The notes under the pieces are model-generated. The model was not told the DNA's origin. It did not search any database and saw only the letters and a list, made by a program, of their open reading frames with translations. From Planctomycetales bacterium (GTDB taxonomy: Bacteria; Planctomycetota; Phycisphaerae; SM23-33), in contig DAOWOP010000020.1 of NCBI GenBank assembly GCA_030642005.1, positions 1 to 24,274 on the forward strand: a stretch of 24,274 nt of DNA, given 5' to 3'. Of the stretch, positions 6,545 to 14,883 are shown piece by piece; position 1 is the stretch's first letter, and every line of letters begins with the position of its first letter. Position numbers and translations under genes: made by a program.

Positions 6545-7329
6545 TCCGACTTTTCGGTGGAAGTGATTTTCAGGTCCGCCCAGGATTCGAAGCGTTCAAC
6601 CTCTTCGACGGACACCTTTTCCTTGCCTACGAGCAGGATCTTCAGTCCCGCGTTGCCGAATGCTTCAGCGGCGTCGTCGTCGGTCGTAACGCCCCAGCGG
6701 AGTTTTGGGAATCTCTGAAGCAGTTCTTCCATCGCGTCTGATCCGCCGCGACGGCGCCACCGCCACCACTGACGTGTTCTGCTGTAGGGTACGACCGGCC
6801 CGTCGGGATAACCGTGCTCGATGAGCAGTTCACGGGCGCGTGCGGGTCGCCCGGCGTATTTTTTCGTAACGTAAATCACCTGCGCCGTCAGTTGCATCCG
6901 CACAAGCGCACCGGCTGCCTGTCCGGCGCTCTTGTCGTTCCTCGGAAGCGAGTCCATATCGACCATAGCGAGTGGTTTGTCCGGGTCGAGGACGTAAATC
7001 GCCGCTAAGCCCCTGGCGCTGTCGCCGTTGATGTCCTGGTGGTACAGTGCGACATCGTATCGCCCTGGCCGGGACGGCGCTTTGATACTCAAGGCTGCGT
7101 AACCGGCCTTGTCCGTCCGGGCGCATTGCGGCGGGCCTTCGCCGAGTCGGAACGTAATGGCTGCACCGGCCTGAGGTGGGGCGTATCGCCAGACCTCGCG
7201 ACGCTGAAGACGCATTACCACCGGCGCATCCTGCCCCGCAAGAACCGCCGCGTCCGGCGCTGTAAGGATATACTCACCGCCGCACCCGCCAACCACCAAC
7301 GCTGCCAACACCAATGCCATTCGCTGCAT
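6541..7329 (-). CDS. Lipoprotein with Ig-like N-terminal and degenerate HAD-like C-terminal region
   Basis: Residues 1-16 form a lipoprotein signal peptide with lipobox LVVGGC (Cys16), so the mature protein should be membrane-anchored outside the cytoplasm. Residues of about 20-115 look like a beta-sandwich of the carboxypeptidase-regulatory or big-Ig kind (TDKAGYAALSIKAPSRPGRY). From residue 119, KPLAMVDMDSL resembles the first motif of HAD phosphatases (DxD). GVTTDDDAAEAFGNAGL near residues 213-229 resembles the last HAD motif, where a Gly-Asp pair is usual, as in the lipin/LNS2-type domain. The key Thr/Ser after DxD and the GD pair are altered, so catalytic activity is doubtful. AGGAG stands nine bases before the ATG, which supports this start. 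The 3' end overlaps the hydrolase tail to tail. Function unknown. Confidence 0.7.
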   Translation of the reverse strand: MQRMALVLAALVVGGCGGEYILTAPDAAVLAGQDAPVVMRLQRREVWRYAPPQAGAAITFRLGEGPPQCARTDKAGYAALSIKAPSRPGRYDVALYHQDINGDSARGLAAIYVLDPDKPLAMVDMDSLPRNDKSAGQAAGALVRMQLTAQVIYVTKKYAGRPARARELLIEHGYPDGPVVPYSRTRQWWRWRRRGGSDAMEELLQRFPKLRWGVTTDDDAAEAFGNAGLKILLVGKEKVSVEEVERFESWADLKITSTEKSD

Positions 7330-7345
7330 GTAACCGGCTCCTGTT

Positions 7346-7485
7346 GGAAAGAAGATAGCGGGATTAGAGGGATTTTGAGATTACGGGATTAAAAAAGAAA
7401 AAAATCCCCATAATCCTGTAATCCCTGCAATCCTGCTATCTTTCCTTTTCTTCTTCTTTCAGCAAGATTGTAATCCCGCTATCCC
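7346..7485. repeat. Inverted repeat of GGGATT units with a third partial copy
   Basis: Arm 1 (7346-7390) contains TAGCGGGATTAGAGGGATT and further GGATT-type units. Arm 2 (7403-7445) is its imperfect reverse complement, with one- and two-base gaps, and both ends share GGAAAGA. The spacer is A-rich. A third partial copy of arm 2 follows at about 7461-7485 (GATTGTAATCCCGCTATC). The element fills most of the divergent region between the lipoprotein and LOG genes. It resembles the element at 3494-3613 in unit sequence and overall form. Confidence 0.7.
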
Positions 7486-7585
7486 CGACGACACCTTCAG
7501 TTTTTACCCAAGGGCTGTACCATCAAGCGTATGGATGGTACTATCTGGCGGGTCGCATGGAAAGAATTTTGAGGCTTCGTTGGAA

Positions 7586-8341
7586 ATGAATAACACTGGG
7601 AACGATCAAACGTACGCCGAGGACCCTTGGCGCGTCTTTCGCATTATGAGCGAGTTCGTCGAGGGTTTTGAGGAGATGAGCCAGGTCGGACCGGCTGTGA
7701 GCGTCTTCGGTTCCGCTCGCACGAAGCCCGGCGATCGCTATTACGAGCAGGCGCGGAAACTCGGCTCGATGCTGGCGAAGAAGGGTTTTGCCGTTATTAC
7801 CGGCGGCGGCCCGGGCATCATGGAGGCAGCCAATCGCGGCGCGTACGAAGCCGGCGGGAAGTCCATAGGCCTGAATATCGCCCTGCCGCACGAACAAATG
7901 GCAAACCCGTACACAAACATCGAAATGGATTTCCGCTACTTCTTCGCCCGCAAGGTGATGTTTATCAAGTACGCCTGCGCGTTCATCTGTTTCCCCGGCG
8001 GGTTCGGGACGATGGATGAGTTCTTCGAGTCAATGACGCTTATCCAGACCGGAAAGGTCGAATCGTTCCCGGTAATACTGTTCGGCAAGGCGTTCTGGGG
8101 CAAACTGGCCGGATGGATGGACAATGTGTTGCTGCGACGGCACAAGACCATCAGCGCCGAAGACATGGACCTGTTCACAATGACCGACAGCCTCCGCGAG
8201 GTCGTAAAGATTGTTGAAACAGGTTGCGAACTGGAGCGCTCCCGCCGCGCCAAACCCGTCCGTTACGGCCACCGCAGGCCCACCGGCGAAGGAACAGTCG
8301 TCGGCCGACTGCCGAAAGTCAAATCGAAGCGAAGACGATAA
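7586..8341 (+). CDS. LOG-family Rossmann-fold nucleotide 5'-monophosphate nucleosidase-like protein
   Basis: The protein (251 residues from this start) belongs to the LOG / former 'lysine decarboxylase' family, whose members hydrolyse nucleoside 5'-monophosphates to base and ribose 5-phosphate. Family motifs are clear: VSVFGSAR (39-45), ITGGGPGIMEAANRGA (71-86) and FPGGFGTMDEFFE, which carries the PGGxGTxxE active-site signature. The substrate (cytokinin ribotides, purine or pyrimidine monophosphates) cannot be read. The C-terminal 25 or so residues are basic and probably disordered. In-frame starts exist at 7535 (ATG) and 7586. The latter is preferred because GAGG lies about 12 bases upstream and the family's helix begins soon after, but this is uncertain. 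leuC follows after 78 bases on the same strand. Confidence 0.88.
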   Translation: MNNTGNDQTYAEDPWRVFRIMSEFVEGFEEMSQVGPAVSVFGSARTKPGDRYYEQARKLGSMLAKKGFAVITGGGPGIMEAANRGAYEAGGKSIGLNIALPHEQMANPYTNIEMDFRYFFARKVMFIKYACAFICFPGGFGTMDEFFESMTLIQTGKVESFPVILFGKAFWGKLAGWMDNVLLRRHKTISAEDMDLFTMTDSLREVVKIVETGCELERSRRAKPVRYGHRRPTGEGTVVGRLPKVKSKRRR

Positions 8342-8419
8342 ATCGATTACAACAAAGATTGAATAGTAATTGGAAAAACGGACGGAATAGCAGAATATTA
8401 CCCAAAAAGAGTTCATCCG

Positions 8420-9769
8420 ATGGGAATGACAATTACCGAAAAAATACTCGCCGGCCACGCCGGCAGGGATAAAGTTTCGCCCGGCGAAAATGTCTGGGTC
8501 GATGTGGACGTGCTGATGAGTAACGACGTAATCGCACCGCAGATGATCGGTCTGTTCGAAGAGCACTTCGGCGCAGACGCTGCCGTCTGGGACGACGACA
8601 AGGTCGTGATGATACCCGACCATTACATCTTCACCGCCGACGCCAAGGCCCACCGCAATATCGACATCATGCGCGAATTCGTGAAGCGCAAGGGCATCCG
8701 GCACTATTACGACACGGATTTCATCCCGCCGGGCTTCGAGGGTATGCCCCAGCCTTACAGCGACCCGACCGAAACGCCGTATTCGGGCGTCTGCCACGTA
8801 ACGCTGCCGCAGAAAGGCCACACGCGCCCCGGCGAGGTGCTGCTCGGCACTGACAGCCACACCTGCACGCACGGGGCGTTCGGGCAATTCGCCTCCGGTA
8901 TCGGCAGCACCGACGGGGCGTTCGTTATGGGGACCGGCAAACTCTGGCTGAAGGTCCCGCCGACGCTGAAGTTCACCTTCAGCGGTGAAATGCCGCCGTA
9001 CCTGATGGCAAAGGACCTTATCCTGCACATCATCGCCCATATCGGGCACGACGGAGCGACCTATATGGCCATGGAAATCGCCGGCGATGCCGTGAAAGCC
9101 CTGAACATGGATGAGCGGATGACGATCTGCAACATGGCAATCGAGGCCGGCGGGAAGAACGGGATAATCCCGGCTGACGAGGTTACGCTCGAATACGTCC
9201 GAAGCCGGACGGACAAACCCTTCGAGACGGTCGACGCCGACGCCGACGCCGAATACGCAGCCGTTTATGAATGGGACGCCTCGAAGATCGAACCGACCGT
9301 CGCCTGCCCGCACTCGCCTGGCAACGGCGCACTGGCCCGCGAGAAAACCGACGTGAAGATTGACCGGTCATACATCGGATCATGCACCGGCGGGAAAACG
9401 ACCGACTTCATCGCCGCTGCGAAAATCCTGGCCGGCAAGGAAGTCAAGGTCGATACCTACATCGTCCCTGCCACAACGGAAGTCGATGCTGATTTAGACC
9501 GCTGCAAGGTGGACGGGTCGAGCCTGCGAGAGATATTCACTGCTGCCGGGTGCAAGATAGGCCCTGCCAGTTGCGCCGCCTGCCTTGGCGGGCCTGTGGA
9601 CACCTTCGGGCGGGCGAACGATCCGATTACGATTATTTCGACGACCAATCGCAACTTCCCCGGCCGGATGGGCCATAAGGAAGCGCAAATCTACCTCGCA
9701 AGCCCGCTGACGGCAGCGGCGTCTGCCTTGACCGGACACATCACCGACCCGCGAGAATACAGCAAATAA
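8420..9769 (+). CDS. leuC: 3-isopropylmalate dehydratase large subunit (aconitase family)
   Basis: This is the large subunit of the iron-sulfur enzyme that isomerises 2- to 3-isopropylmalate in leucine synthesis, or a close relative such as homoaconitase. The 449 residues include the active-site motifs GTDSHTCTHGAFGQFASGIG (143-162) and YIGSCTGGKTTDF (318-330), and the [4Fe-4S] ligands Cys322, Cys385 and Cys388 (GPASCAACLGG). Length and layout fit the archaeal/anaerobe-type LeuC. A loop at residues 100-122 before GVCHVTLPQKG seems longer than usual. The ATG at 8420 has AAGAG upstream. The next ATG (8426) is also possible. No small subunit (leuD) follows: the next gene is on the opposite strand, so the partner must be elsewhere. 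Because LeuC, HacA and DmdA are close, the substrate is inferred. Confidence 0.85.
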   Translation: MGMTITEKILAGHAGRDKVSPGENVWVDVDVLMSNDVIAPQMIGLFEEHFGADAAVWDDDKVVMIPDHYIFTADAKAHRNIDIMREFVKRKGIRHYYDTDFIPPGFEGMPQPYSDPTETPYSGVCHVTLPQKGHTRPGEVLLGTDSHTCTHGAFGQFASGIGSTDGAFVMGTGKLWLKVPPTLKFTFSGEMPPYLMAKDLILHIIAHIGHDGATYMAMEIAGDAVKALNMDERMTICNMAIEAGGKNGIIPADEVTLEYVRSRTDKPFETVDADADAEYAAVYEWDASKIEPTVACPHSPGNGALAREKTDVKIDRSYIGSCTGGKTTDFIAAAKILAGKEVKVDTYIVPATTEVDADLDRCKVDGSSLREIFTAAGCKIGPASCAACLGGPVDTFGRANDPITIISTTNRNFPGRMGHKEAQIYLASPLTAAASALTGHITDPREYSK

Positions 9770-9770
9770 A

Positions 9771-9789
9771 GGGAATGAGAGTCTTTCCC
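9771..9789 (-). terminator. Weak hairpin between the converging leuC and ABC exporter genes
   Basis: GGGAA (9771-9775) pairs with TTCCC (9785-9789), giving a stem of five pairs. On the minus strand it is followed by TTTATTT, as in an intrinsic terminator for the ABC exporter gene. The stem is short and the run imperfect. Confidence 0.3.
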
Positions 9790-9796
9790 ATCCAAT

Positions 9797-11584
9797 TCAT
9801 TTGTTGTTTTGCGACATAAGTTCCTGGAGCGGTCTGAACTGCTGTTCGAAAAGGTATCGGTAATACCTGCCCGCCGTCAGCAGTTCGGTGTGCGTACCTT
9901 CTTCGACAAGCCGGCCTTGCCGGAAAACGAGTATCCGGTCCGCCCCGACGACAGTCGAGAGCCGGTGCGCGATGGTCAGGCACGTCCTGCCGATCTGGGC
10001 GCGCTCCAGCGCCTCATTGATAAGGTTTTCGCTTTCGCTGTCGAGGCTGCTGGTGGCTTCGTCGAGGATGAGGATGCGCGGGTTCTGAAGGATTGTCCTC
10101 GCCAGGGAAATCCGCTGTCGCTGCCCGCCGGAGAGGTTCAATCCCCGTTCGCCGATGATCGTGTCGTATCCGTCTGACAGGTTCATAATGAATTCGTGGG
10201 CGTTGGCGGCCTTGGCGGCCTCGACGATTTCGGCCTTGGCGGCGTCCTTTCGTCCGTATCGGAGATTCTCGCTGACGGTGCCGGGAAACAGGATCGTGTC
10301 CTGTAAAACGATACCGATGCTCCGCCGCAGTCGGTGCAGGCGATAATCCCGCACGTCGATGCCGTCAATCAGAATCGCCCCTTCGGTAACGTCGTACAGG
10401 CGTGGGATCAGTGTTACCAGTGTGCTCTTGCCGGCGCCGCTTTCGCCGACGATCGCCACCCGCTCGCCGGGACGGATGCCGAAGGACAGGTCCTTCAGAA
10501 CAGGCGCCCCGTCGCCGTAGCCGAAGTTGACTTTCTCAAATTTGATCTCGCCCAGTCCGGGCGCGCGGTCGAGCGAGTTTGACCGGTTGCGGACTTCCGG
10601 CACGACGTTGAAAATGGTAAAGACCCGCTCGATAGCGGCCATCGAGTTCTGATAGACGACGTTAATCTGACTGAGCCGGCGGATCGGCAGGTACAGCAGG
10701 GCGGCCACGGCGGTGAACTGGACCACCTGCCCAGCCGACATCGTTCCGCCAATCGCCAGAAACGCGCCCACAATCCACACAAGCACAGCGGCAATCTCGA
10801 TCATGAATTCACTGGCGGCGCTGAGGGTATGGTTGAGTCGCCCGCGATAAACGCTCCGTCCTTTCAGTTCCGCAGCCTGGGCCGAGAAATTCCGCGACTC
10901 GGCCGGTTCCTGGGCGAATGTCTGAACCACTGCTATACCGGCCAATCGTTCCACCGCCGTACCGCTCATCACCGAGGTCTGTTCCTGTACGGCATGACTG
11001 GCCTGGCGGATGCGAGGGTTAATCCTGCGATACAGGAGGCCGTACACCGGAAGCACCGCCAGCACCAGCAGCGTCAGTTTCCAACTGATCGACAGCAGCA
11101 CCGCCAGCGCCACCGTGCCGCTGACGGCGTCGATGCAGACGTTGAGGATGCCCCCGTTGATCATCTGCTGCGAGACGCCGATATCGCTCATCAGACGTGA
11201 AAGCAGCGATCCGGTCGGTCGGGACTGGTGAAAACCCAGACTAAGCCGCTGGAGATGCCTCCACAGGTCCCGGCGGAGGTCGAAGACCATCGCTGAAGCC
11301 ACCTTCACAGTGGCTACGCCGCGCAGGTACACCGCCACTGACCCCACCACCGCAGAGACAACCAGCCACGCACCAAACTGCCAAAGCAAACTCTGTCTTG
11401 CCGCCGCGGACAGACCGTCGGCGTTGTGAATGATCTTGTCAACAATCAGCCTGACGATGTACGCCGGAACTAATGGGATAGTGAACTTGCTAATTCCCGC
11501 TGCGATTACCAGCGAGATTGTCCAGCGGTACGGTTTGGCGTAGGCCAGATAGCGAAGCAGCACGCTTCTTTTTCGGGCGCCCAT
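9797..11584 (-). CDS. ABC exporter, fused permease and ATPase (MsbA-like)
   Basis: The 595-residue half-transporter has an N-terminal type IV exporter membrane domain (residues of about 20-320, with the conserved LSLGFHQSRPTGSLLSRL coupling region at 114-131) and a C-terminal ATPase domain. In the ATPase are Walker A GESGAGKST (380-388), the Q-loop Gln428, the signature LSGGQRQ (484-490), Walker B ILILDE (504-509) and the H-loop His540. Such proteins work as homodimers. MsbA-type members flip lipid A core across the inner membrane, which would suit the LPS genes nearby, but drug or peptide exporters look the same at this level. The ATG at 11582-11584 has AAAGGAGG ten bases upstream, the strongest ribosome site in the window. 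It is a single-gene unit. Confidence 0.9.
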   Translation of the reverse strand: MGARKRSVLLRYLAYAKPYRWTISLVIAAGISKFTIPLVPAYIVRLIVDKIIHNADGLSAAARQSLLWQFGAWLVVSAVVGSVAVYLRGVATVKVASAMVFDLRRDLWRHLQRLSLGFHQSRPTGSLLSRLMSDIGVSQQMINGGILNVCIDAVSGTVALAVLLSISWKLTLLVLAVLPVYGLLYRRINPRIRQASHAVQEQTSVMSGTAVERLAGIAVVQTFAQEPAESRNFSAQAAELKGRSVYRGRLNHTLSAASEFMIEIAAVLVWIVGAFLAIGGTMSAGQVVQFTAVAALLYLPIRRLSQINVVYQNSMAAIERVFTIFNVVPEVRNRSNSLDRAPGLGEIKFEKVNFGYGDGAPVLKDLSFGIRPGERVAIVGESGAGKSTLVTLIPRLYDVTEGAILIDGIDVRDYRLHRLRRSIGIVLQDTILFPGTVSENLRYGRKDAAKAEIVEAAKAANAHEFIMNLSDGYDTIIGERGLNLSGGQRQRISLARTILQNPRILILDEATSSLDSESENLINEALERAQIGRTCLTIAHRLSTVVGADRILVFRQGRLVEEGTHTELLTAGRYYRYLFEQQFRPLQELMSQNNK

Positions 11585-11704
11585 TTCGGCTGCGCCTCCT
11601 TTCGAAGCGGCTTATTATACCTTGATTTCACCACCGGCCTCGAAAAAACCACATAAAAAGGGAAAAAAACCTGAAAAAACCTGAAGGCAAGATGCTCTGG
11701 TACA

Positions 11705-13282
11705 TTACGGCAGTCGGGGTCGCTGGGTGAAGAATCGGCTTTGGCGGCGGGTAAGGCGCATTCGCGCGTTAATCGCCCAGCCGGAGCCTTCAAGGATCAC
11801 GCTGATGTCGCGCCGACGCAACTTGAGTATCGCTACAATAGTAGTCGGCAGCATGACGGCAAGTATCGCAATGGCGATGCCCAGGGAAATCTGCCATGCG
11901 TAGAAGTCGGTGAGCGTCTTGGAGATATAGGCGAACGCCGAGCCGAGGGCGGCGATGGCGACGCTTCCGCCAACGAGCAGTCCGCCGGCCAGCAGGCCTC
12001 GGTTAGGCCCGGCGGTTGGAGCTGGAGCGGGGGTCTTGGTACGCGAAATTACCGCGCCAAGTTTCTTCTCGGACGAGGCTGTTATCGCTTCGATCTTCCC
12101 CGTCAGTGCCCGCCCCAAACGCCGGAAAGGACTGACCAGCGCCTCGCTGATACTTATCGGGTTCTCGATAATTTCCACGATTCGCGCGTCCGATTCGCGC
12201 CCCGCAACATCTTCAAATACGCCCCGCTTGCCCATGCACAGGTTGCCTTTGCCGCCGGAAGTAACGGCTGTTGCGATTTCGTATTTTTCCCCGACGCCGG
12301 GGGCGATCTCGGCGTACAGGACGAACATGTTGCCCGTCCGGGCAATCTCGCTGTGTGCGGCGCGGTCGGCTACCTTCATGCTGAAATTGAACCGCCGCCC
12401 GTCCATGACCAGTGTGCCCATCTCGAACACCGCCCGGCTGGCGGGATCGTACAAGTGCGGGAAACTGACGAAATTATTCGCCAGCATCAGCAAATTGGCC
12501 TGGTAGAGAATCAGTTTTTCGACCTGTCGGGTGTCATTCATCACAGCAGCGGTTTCGGCGCTTCGGGCAAACAGCGACTTGACGCCGTTACGAAACCTCT
12601 CATCCAGATATTTATTCAATTTTTCAGCCCCGAGCGGCATGACGGGCGATTCGTCCTGACCTTCGGCGATTTTGTTTCCGTCAAGGCATGTCTTGGCTTG
12701 TGCGATGAATCGGCCCAACTGCTTTCGGTCCACGCCTTGCCTGCCGCCTGGATGGCCGGTCCCGCCGACCGTGGCGATAATGTCAGCGATGAACTGCCGG
12801 AGTTCGTTGTCCTCGGCTGCATCGGGCAACACGACGCCTGTTTCGGAAACCGGCTTGCTTTCGGCGGTTGCCTTGGCCCGGCGGACCTGCTCAAGCGTTA
12901 TCTCATTTGCGCCCGACAAGCCCAGGCCGTCGAGGATTTTGGAGGCGGATTCGCGGATTTGGCTGCCCTCGGCTTCGTCGGTGTCAATCGCATCCAGCCG
13001 GAGCGTCGCAGCCCCAGCCGTTACACCGCTTGTATCGCGAAGATTTTTCAGCAGCCAGCCGACGGCGTCCTTGACCTCGAAGCACATAAGCCGGCCATTG
13101 TTGTCGGTGTCCATCAGTTTCAGGAACACCGGGTCGCAGTTCATCGTTTCAATCGGCGCGCCGGTGGCGACCCAGTGCGCCTCGTCGAGTTCCATGATAT
13201 GCGCCAAGTCCTCGGCAGAGGTGATCTTTAAGTGCCGGCATCGCCCGAATCGCTGAAAAACCATTTTGTGTGAATTTGACAT
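11705..13282 (-). CDS. EF-hand-bearing membrane protein of unknown function
   Basis: I do not recognise the family. From the ATG at 13280-13282 the protein has 525 residues. A canonical EF-hand loop, DTDNNGRLMCFE, lies at residues 58-69, with Asp1, Asp3, Asn5, Gly6 and Glu12 in place. A degenerate second one (DTDEAEGSQIRE) follows near 100-111. The long middle part is soluble-looking and mixed alpha/beta. A Pro/Ala-rich linker precedes two C-terminal membrane segments (about 429-452 and 461-488), and the tail is short and Arg-rich. There is no signal peptide, so the large domain is probably cytoplasmic with calcium binding possible. The frame continues upstream to a GTG at 13318. None of the candidate starts has a clear ribosome site. 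It may be transcribed with the two membrane genes upstream (gap of about 80 bases). Confidence 0.75.
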   Translation of the reverse strand: MSNSHKMVFQRFGRCRHLKITSAEDLAHIMELDEAHWVATGAPIETMNCDPVFLKLMDTDNNGRLMCFEVKDAVGWLLKNLRDTSGVTAGAATLRLDAIDTDEAEGSQIRESASKILDGLGLSGANEITLEQVRRAKATAESKPVSETGVVLPDAAEDNELRQFIADIIATVGGTGHPGGRQGVDRKQLGRFIAQAKTCLDGNKIAEGQDESPVMPLGAEKLNKYLDERFRNGVKSLFARSAETAAVMNDTRQVEKLILYQANLLMLANNFVSFPHLYDPASRAVFEMGTLVMDGRRFNFSMKVADRAAHSEIARTGNMFVLYAEIAPGVGEKYEIATAVTSGGKGNLCMGKRGVFEDVAGRESDARIVEIIENPISISEALVSPFRRLGRALTGKIEAITASSEKKLGAVISRTKTPAPAPTAGPNRGLLAGGLLVGGSVAIAALGSAFAYISKTLTDFYAWQISLGIAIAILAVMLPTTIVAILKLRRRDISVILEGSGWAINARMRLTRRQSRFFTQRPRLP

Positions 13283-13361
13283 TGGCGCCATCATATAAGC
13301 CGCGAACGCCGCGAACACGAATATTTTTCCCGATGGATTCTTGGTTATATGACAGGCAGGC

Positions 13362-13673
13362 TTACACCTTCCGGCGTTTCAGGGTCTTTTGAAGGGACCA
13401 CATAATTACCGACGCCATGGCCAGAATGGGCGAGACAATCACAGCGGCGAAATACAAGATGACATAAACGCTCGCTGATGCGATTTGCCTCTGACTTCCA
13501 TCGGAATCGCTGAACGAAGTGCCCGCCAACAGCGAGACGTTTTCGCGCCACCCAGCCGTGTGTGCGGCAGCGAAGCCCGCGACGATCAGGACGGCCGGGA
13601 TCAACAGCATCAACGGCGAAACAATGCGGAATCGGTGTTTACGACCGGCAGGTTTTTCCAAGGAAACTTCCAT
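13362..13673 (-). CDS. Small two-helix membrane protein
   Basis: This 103-residue protein has a basic N-terminus, membrane helix 1 at about residues 19-39, a polar loop of some 25 residues and helix 2 at about 66-94, followed by a basic end (KTLKRRKV). By the positive-inside rule both ends are cytoplasmic. The ATG (13671-13673) overlaps the stop of the upstream gene as TGATG, which points to translational coupling, so the two products probably work together. An in-frame GTG directly before it is the alternative start. No known family is recognised. Confidence 0.7.
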   Translation of the reverse strand: MEVSLEKPAGRKHRFRIVSPLMLLIPAVLIVAGFAAAHTAGWRENVSLLAGTSFSDSDGSQRQIASASVYVILYFAAVIVSPILAMASVIMWSLQKTLKRRKV

Positions 13674-14851
13674 CACGGTTTATGTCTCTCCCTGACTTTC
13701 TGCCACGCCGGACCAAGCGACATTGAGTACAGCAGCACCGCATCGCCGACCTGATTGCTGGTTTCGTATCGCAGGCCGGTGTTGTCTTCAATCGGCATAC
13801 CGGCGAATTCCAGACTCGTCGCCAGTGAGCGGTAGAATTGTTTGTCGTCGAAGGTGGCCGCTGCAATGAACGCCATTCCGCTTGCGCCGACGCTAAGCCC
13901 CATGCCCGGAACCACGGCCCCGGAATCAATATCCATCGGTCCTGTCCAGGAATCAGGCCATTCGCGGGCGTAACCGAAGCCGAGAATGCTTCGGCCAAGG
14001 TGTTCGGTTGCCCGCTTGTACTGGTCGCGGGCAAAGTCCTCATCCAACAGCGATAGGCAGTGCGTGACCATCCAGATAGACGAGCCTTCCGGGCCGTCAA
14101 GATGTTTGCCATCGAGCGTATAACTGGAGACCAACAGGCCGGTCTTCCGGTCGATTAGTCTGGTCTTTGCCGTTTCAAGCCAATCGTTGATGAATTCGCT
14201 ATGGTCGGCGCCGTCGAGGTGGCCGTTGATGCGAATGGCCGAGACGGCGATTACGTTGCAGAAGGTCCAGCACTCGTCGGGGTAACTTTCGGCCGAGAGA
14301 ACGGGGCTTTTCTCCATCCGCTCGATCATAATTCGCACCCGCTCGACCAGGAGAGGCTTGTATTCGCTTTTTTCCTCTACCAGTTGGCGCAAGGCCAGCA
14401 TCAGTGCGATTTCGCCGTCGATAAACTGGCTTCGGGCAGGCGAGAGCACCCATGGCCTGCGTCTTGCGTACGGCATGAGAAAGAAATACATGTCCTCATC
14501 GCGTTCCAGGCGAATCGTCTCGTCGATGATGGCGTCCATAGCCCGCAGGGCATCAGGCCTGAATTGCTCATCGCGAATGGCCATGTTCGCCAGCGACCAG
14601 ACGAAGAAACTCCGCCCCATGAAGTCCCACTCGGCATTGGCGGTTCGGATTTTCGCAAGGGCCGCCTCACGAAGGTCCGCCTCCGTCCACAGCCGGACAT
14701 GGCGTTGGGACAACCGGCGGGCCTTGGGGGAAATACCGTCCGAATCGAGAAATTCGCTTACATCAGGCCGGAAGAAAAAGTGAACGCACGGCAGCCAAAT
14801 GACCGCTGCCATCACAAGCGATAACACGCACAATATCAGTCTTCTTACCAT
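13673..14851 (-). CDS. Membrane-anchored protein, possibly alpha/alpha-barrel (linalool dehydratase/isomerase-like)
   Basis: The 392-residue protein has one N-terminal membrane segment (residues 4-22), then a large domain rich in paired helices with conserved-looking aromatic and acidic turns: SYPDECWTFCNVIAVSAIRI (189-208), then PEGSSIWMVTHCLSLLDEDF and WPDSWTGPMDIDSGAVV. Such spacing recalls the (alpha/alpha)6 barrel of linalool dehydratase/isomerase-like or glycosidase-like domains, and the Asp-Glu-Cys-Trp region is where the former has active-site residues. This is a fold guess, not a substrate claim. With an uncleaved anchor the domain should face the periplasm. No ribosome site is visible at the ATG. 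It is coupled to the small membrane protein downstream through a TGATG overlap. Confidence 0.72.
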   Translation of the reverse strand: MVRRLILCVLSLVMAAVIWLPCVHFFFRPDVSEFLDSDGISPKARRLSQRHVRLWTEADLREAALAKIRTANAEWDFMGRSFFVWSLANMAIRDEQFRPDALRAMDAIIDETIRLERDEDMYFFLMPYARRRPWVLSPARSQFIDGEIALMLALRQLVEEKSEYKPLLVERVRIMIERMEKSPVLSAESYPDECWTFCNVIAVSAIRINGHLDGADHSEFINDWLETAKTRLIDRKTGLLVSSYTLDGKHLDGPEGSSIWMVTHCLSLLDEDFARDQYKRATEHLGRSILGFGYAREWPDSWTGPMDIDSGAVVPGMGLSVGASGMAFIAAATFDDKQFYRSLATSLEFAGMPIEDNTGLRYETSNQVGDAVLLYSMSLGPAWQKVRERHKP

Positions 14852-14883
14852 AACAAGAAAAAAGGTGGACCTGCCGGCTCAGC

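Noticed and set aside
8030..9313. 427-codon minus-strand ORF
   Set aside because: It lies opposite leuC and the end of the LOG gene, both of which have clear family motifs. It is a product of high GC at third positions.
11640..11690. Tandem A-rich direct repeat (AAAAAACCTGA twice)
   Set aside because: It has only two short copies with no hairpin, and is too simple to call anything beyond a low-complexity intergenic stretch.
11741..13231. 496-codon plus-strand ORF
   Set aside because: It is antisense to the EF-hand membrane protein. The minus frame has a perfect EF-hand loop and two clean membrane helices, while the plus frame shows no domain.
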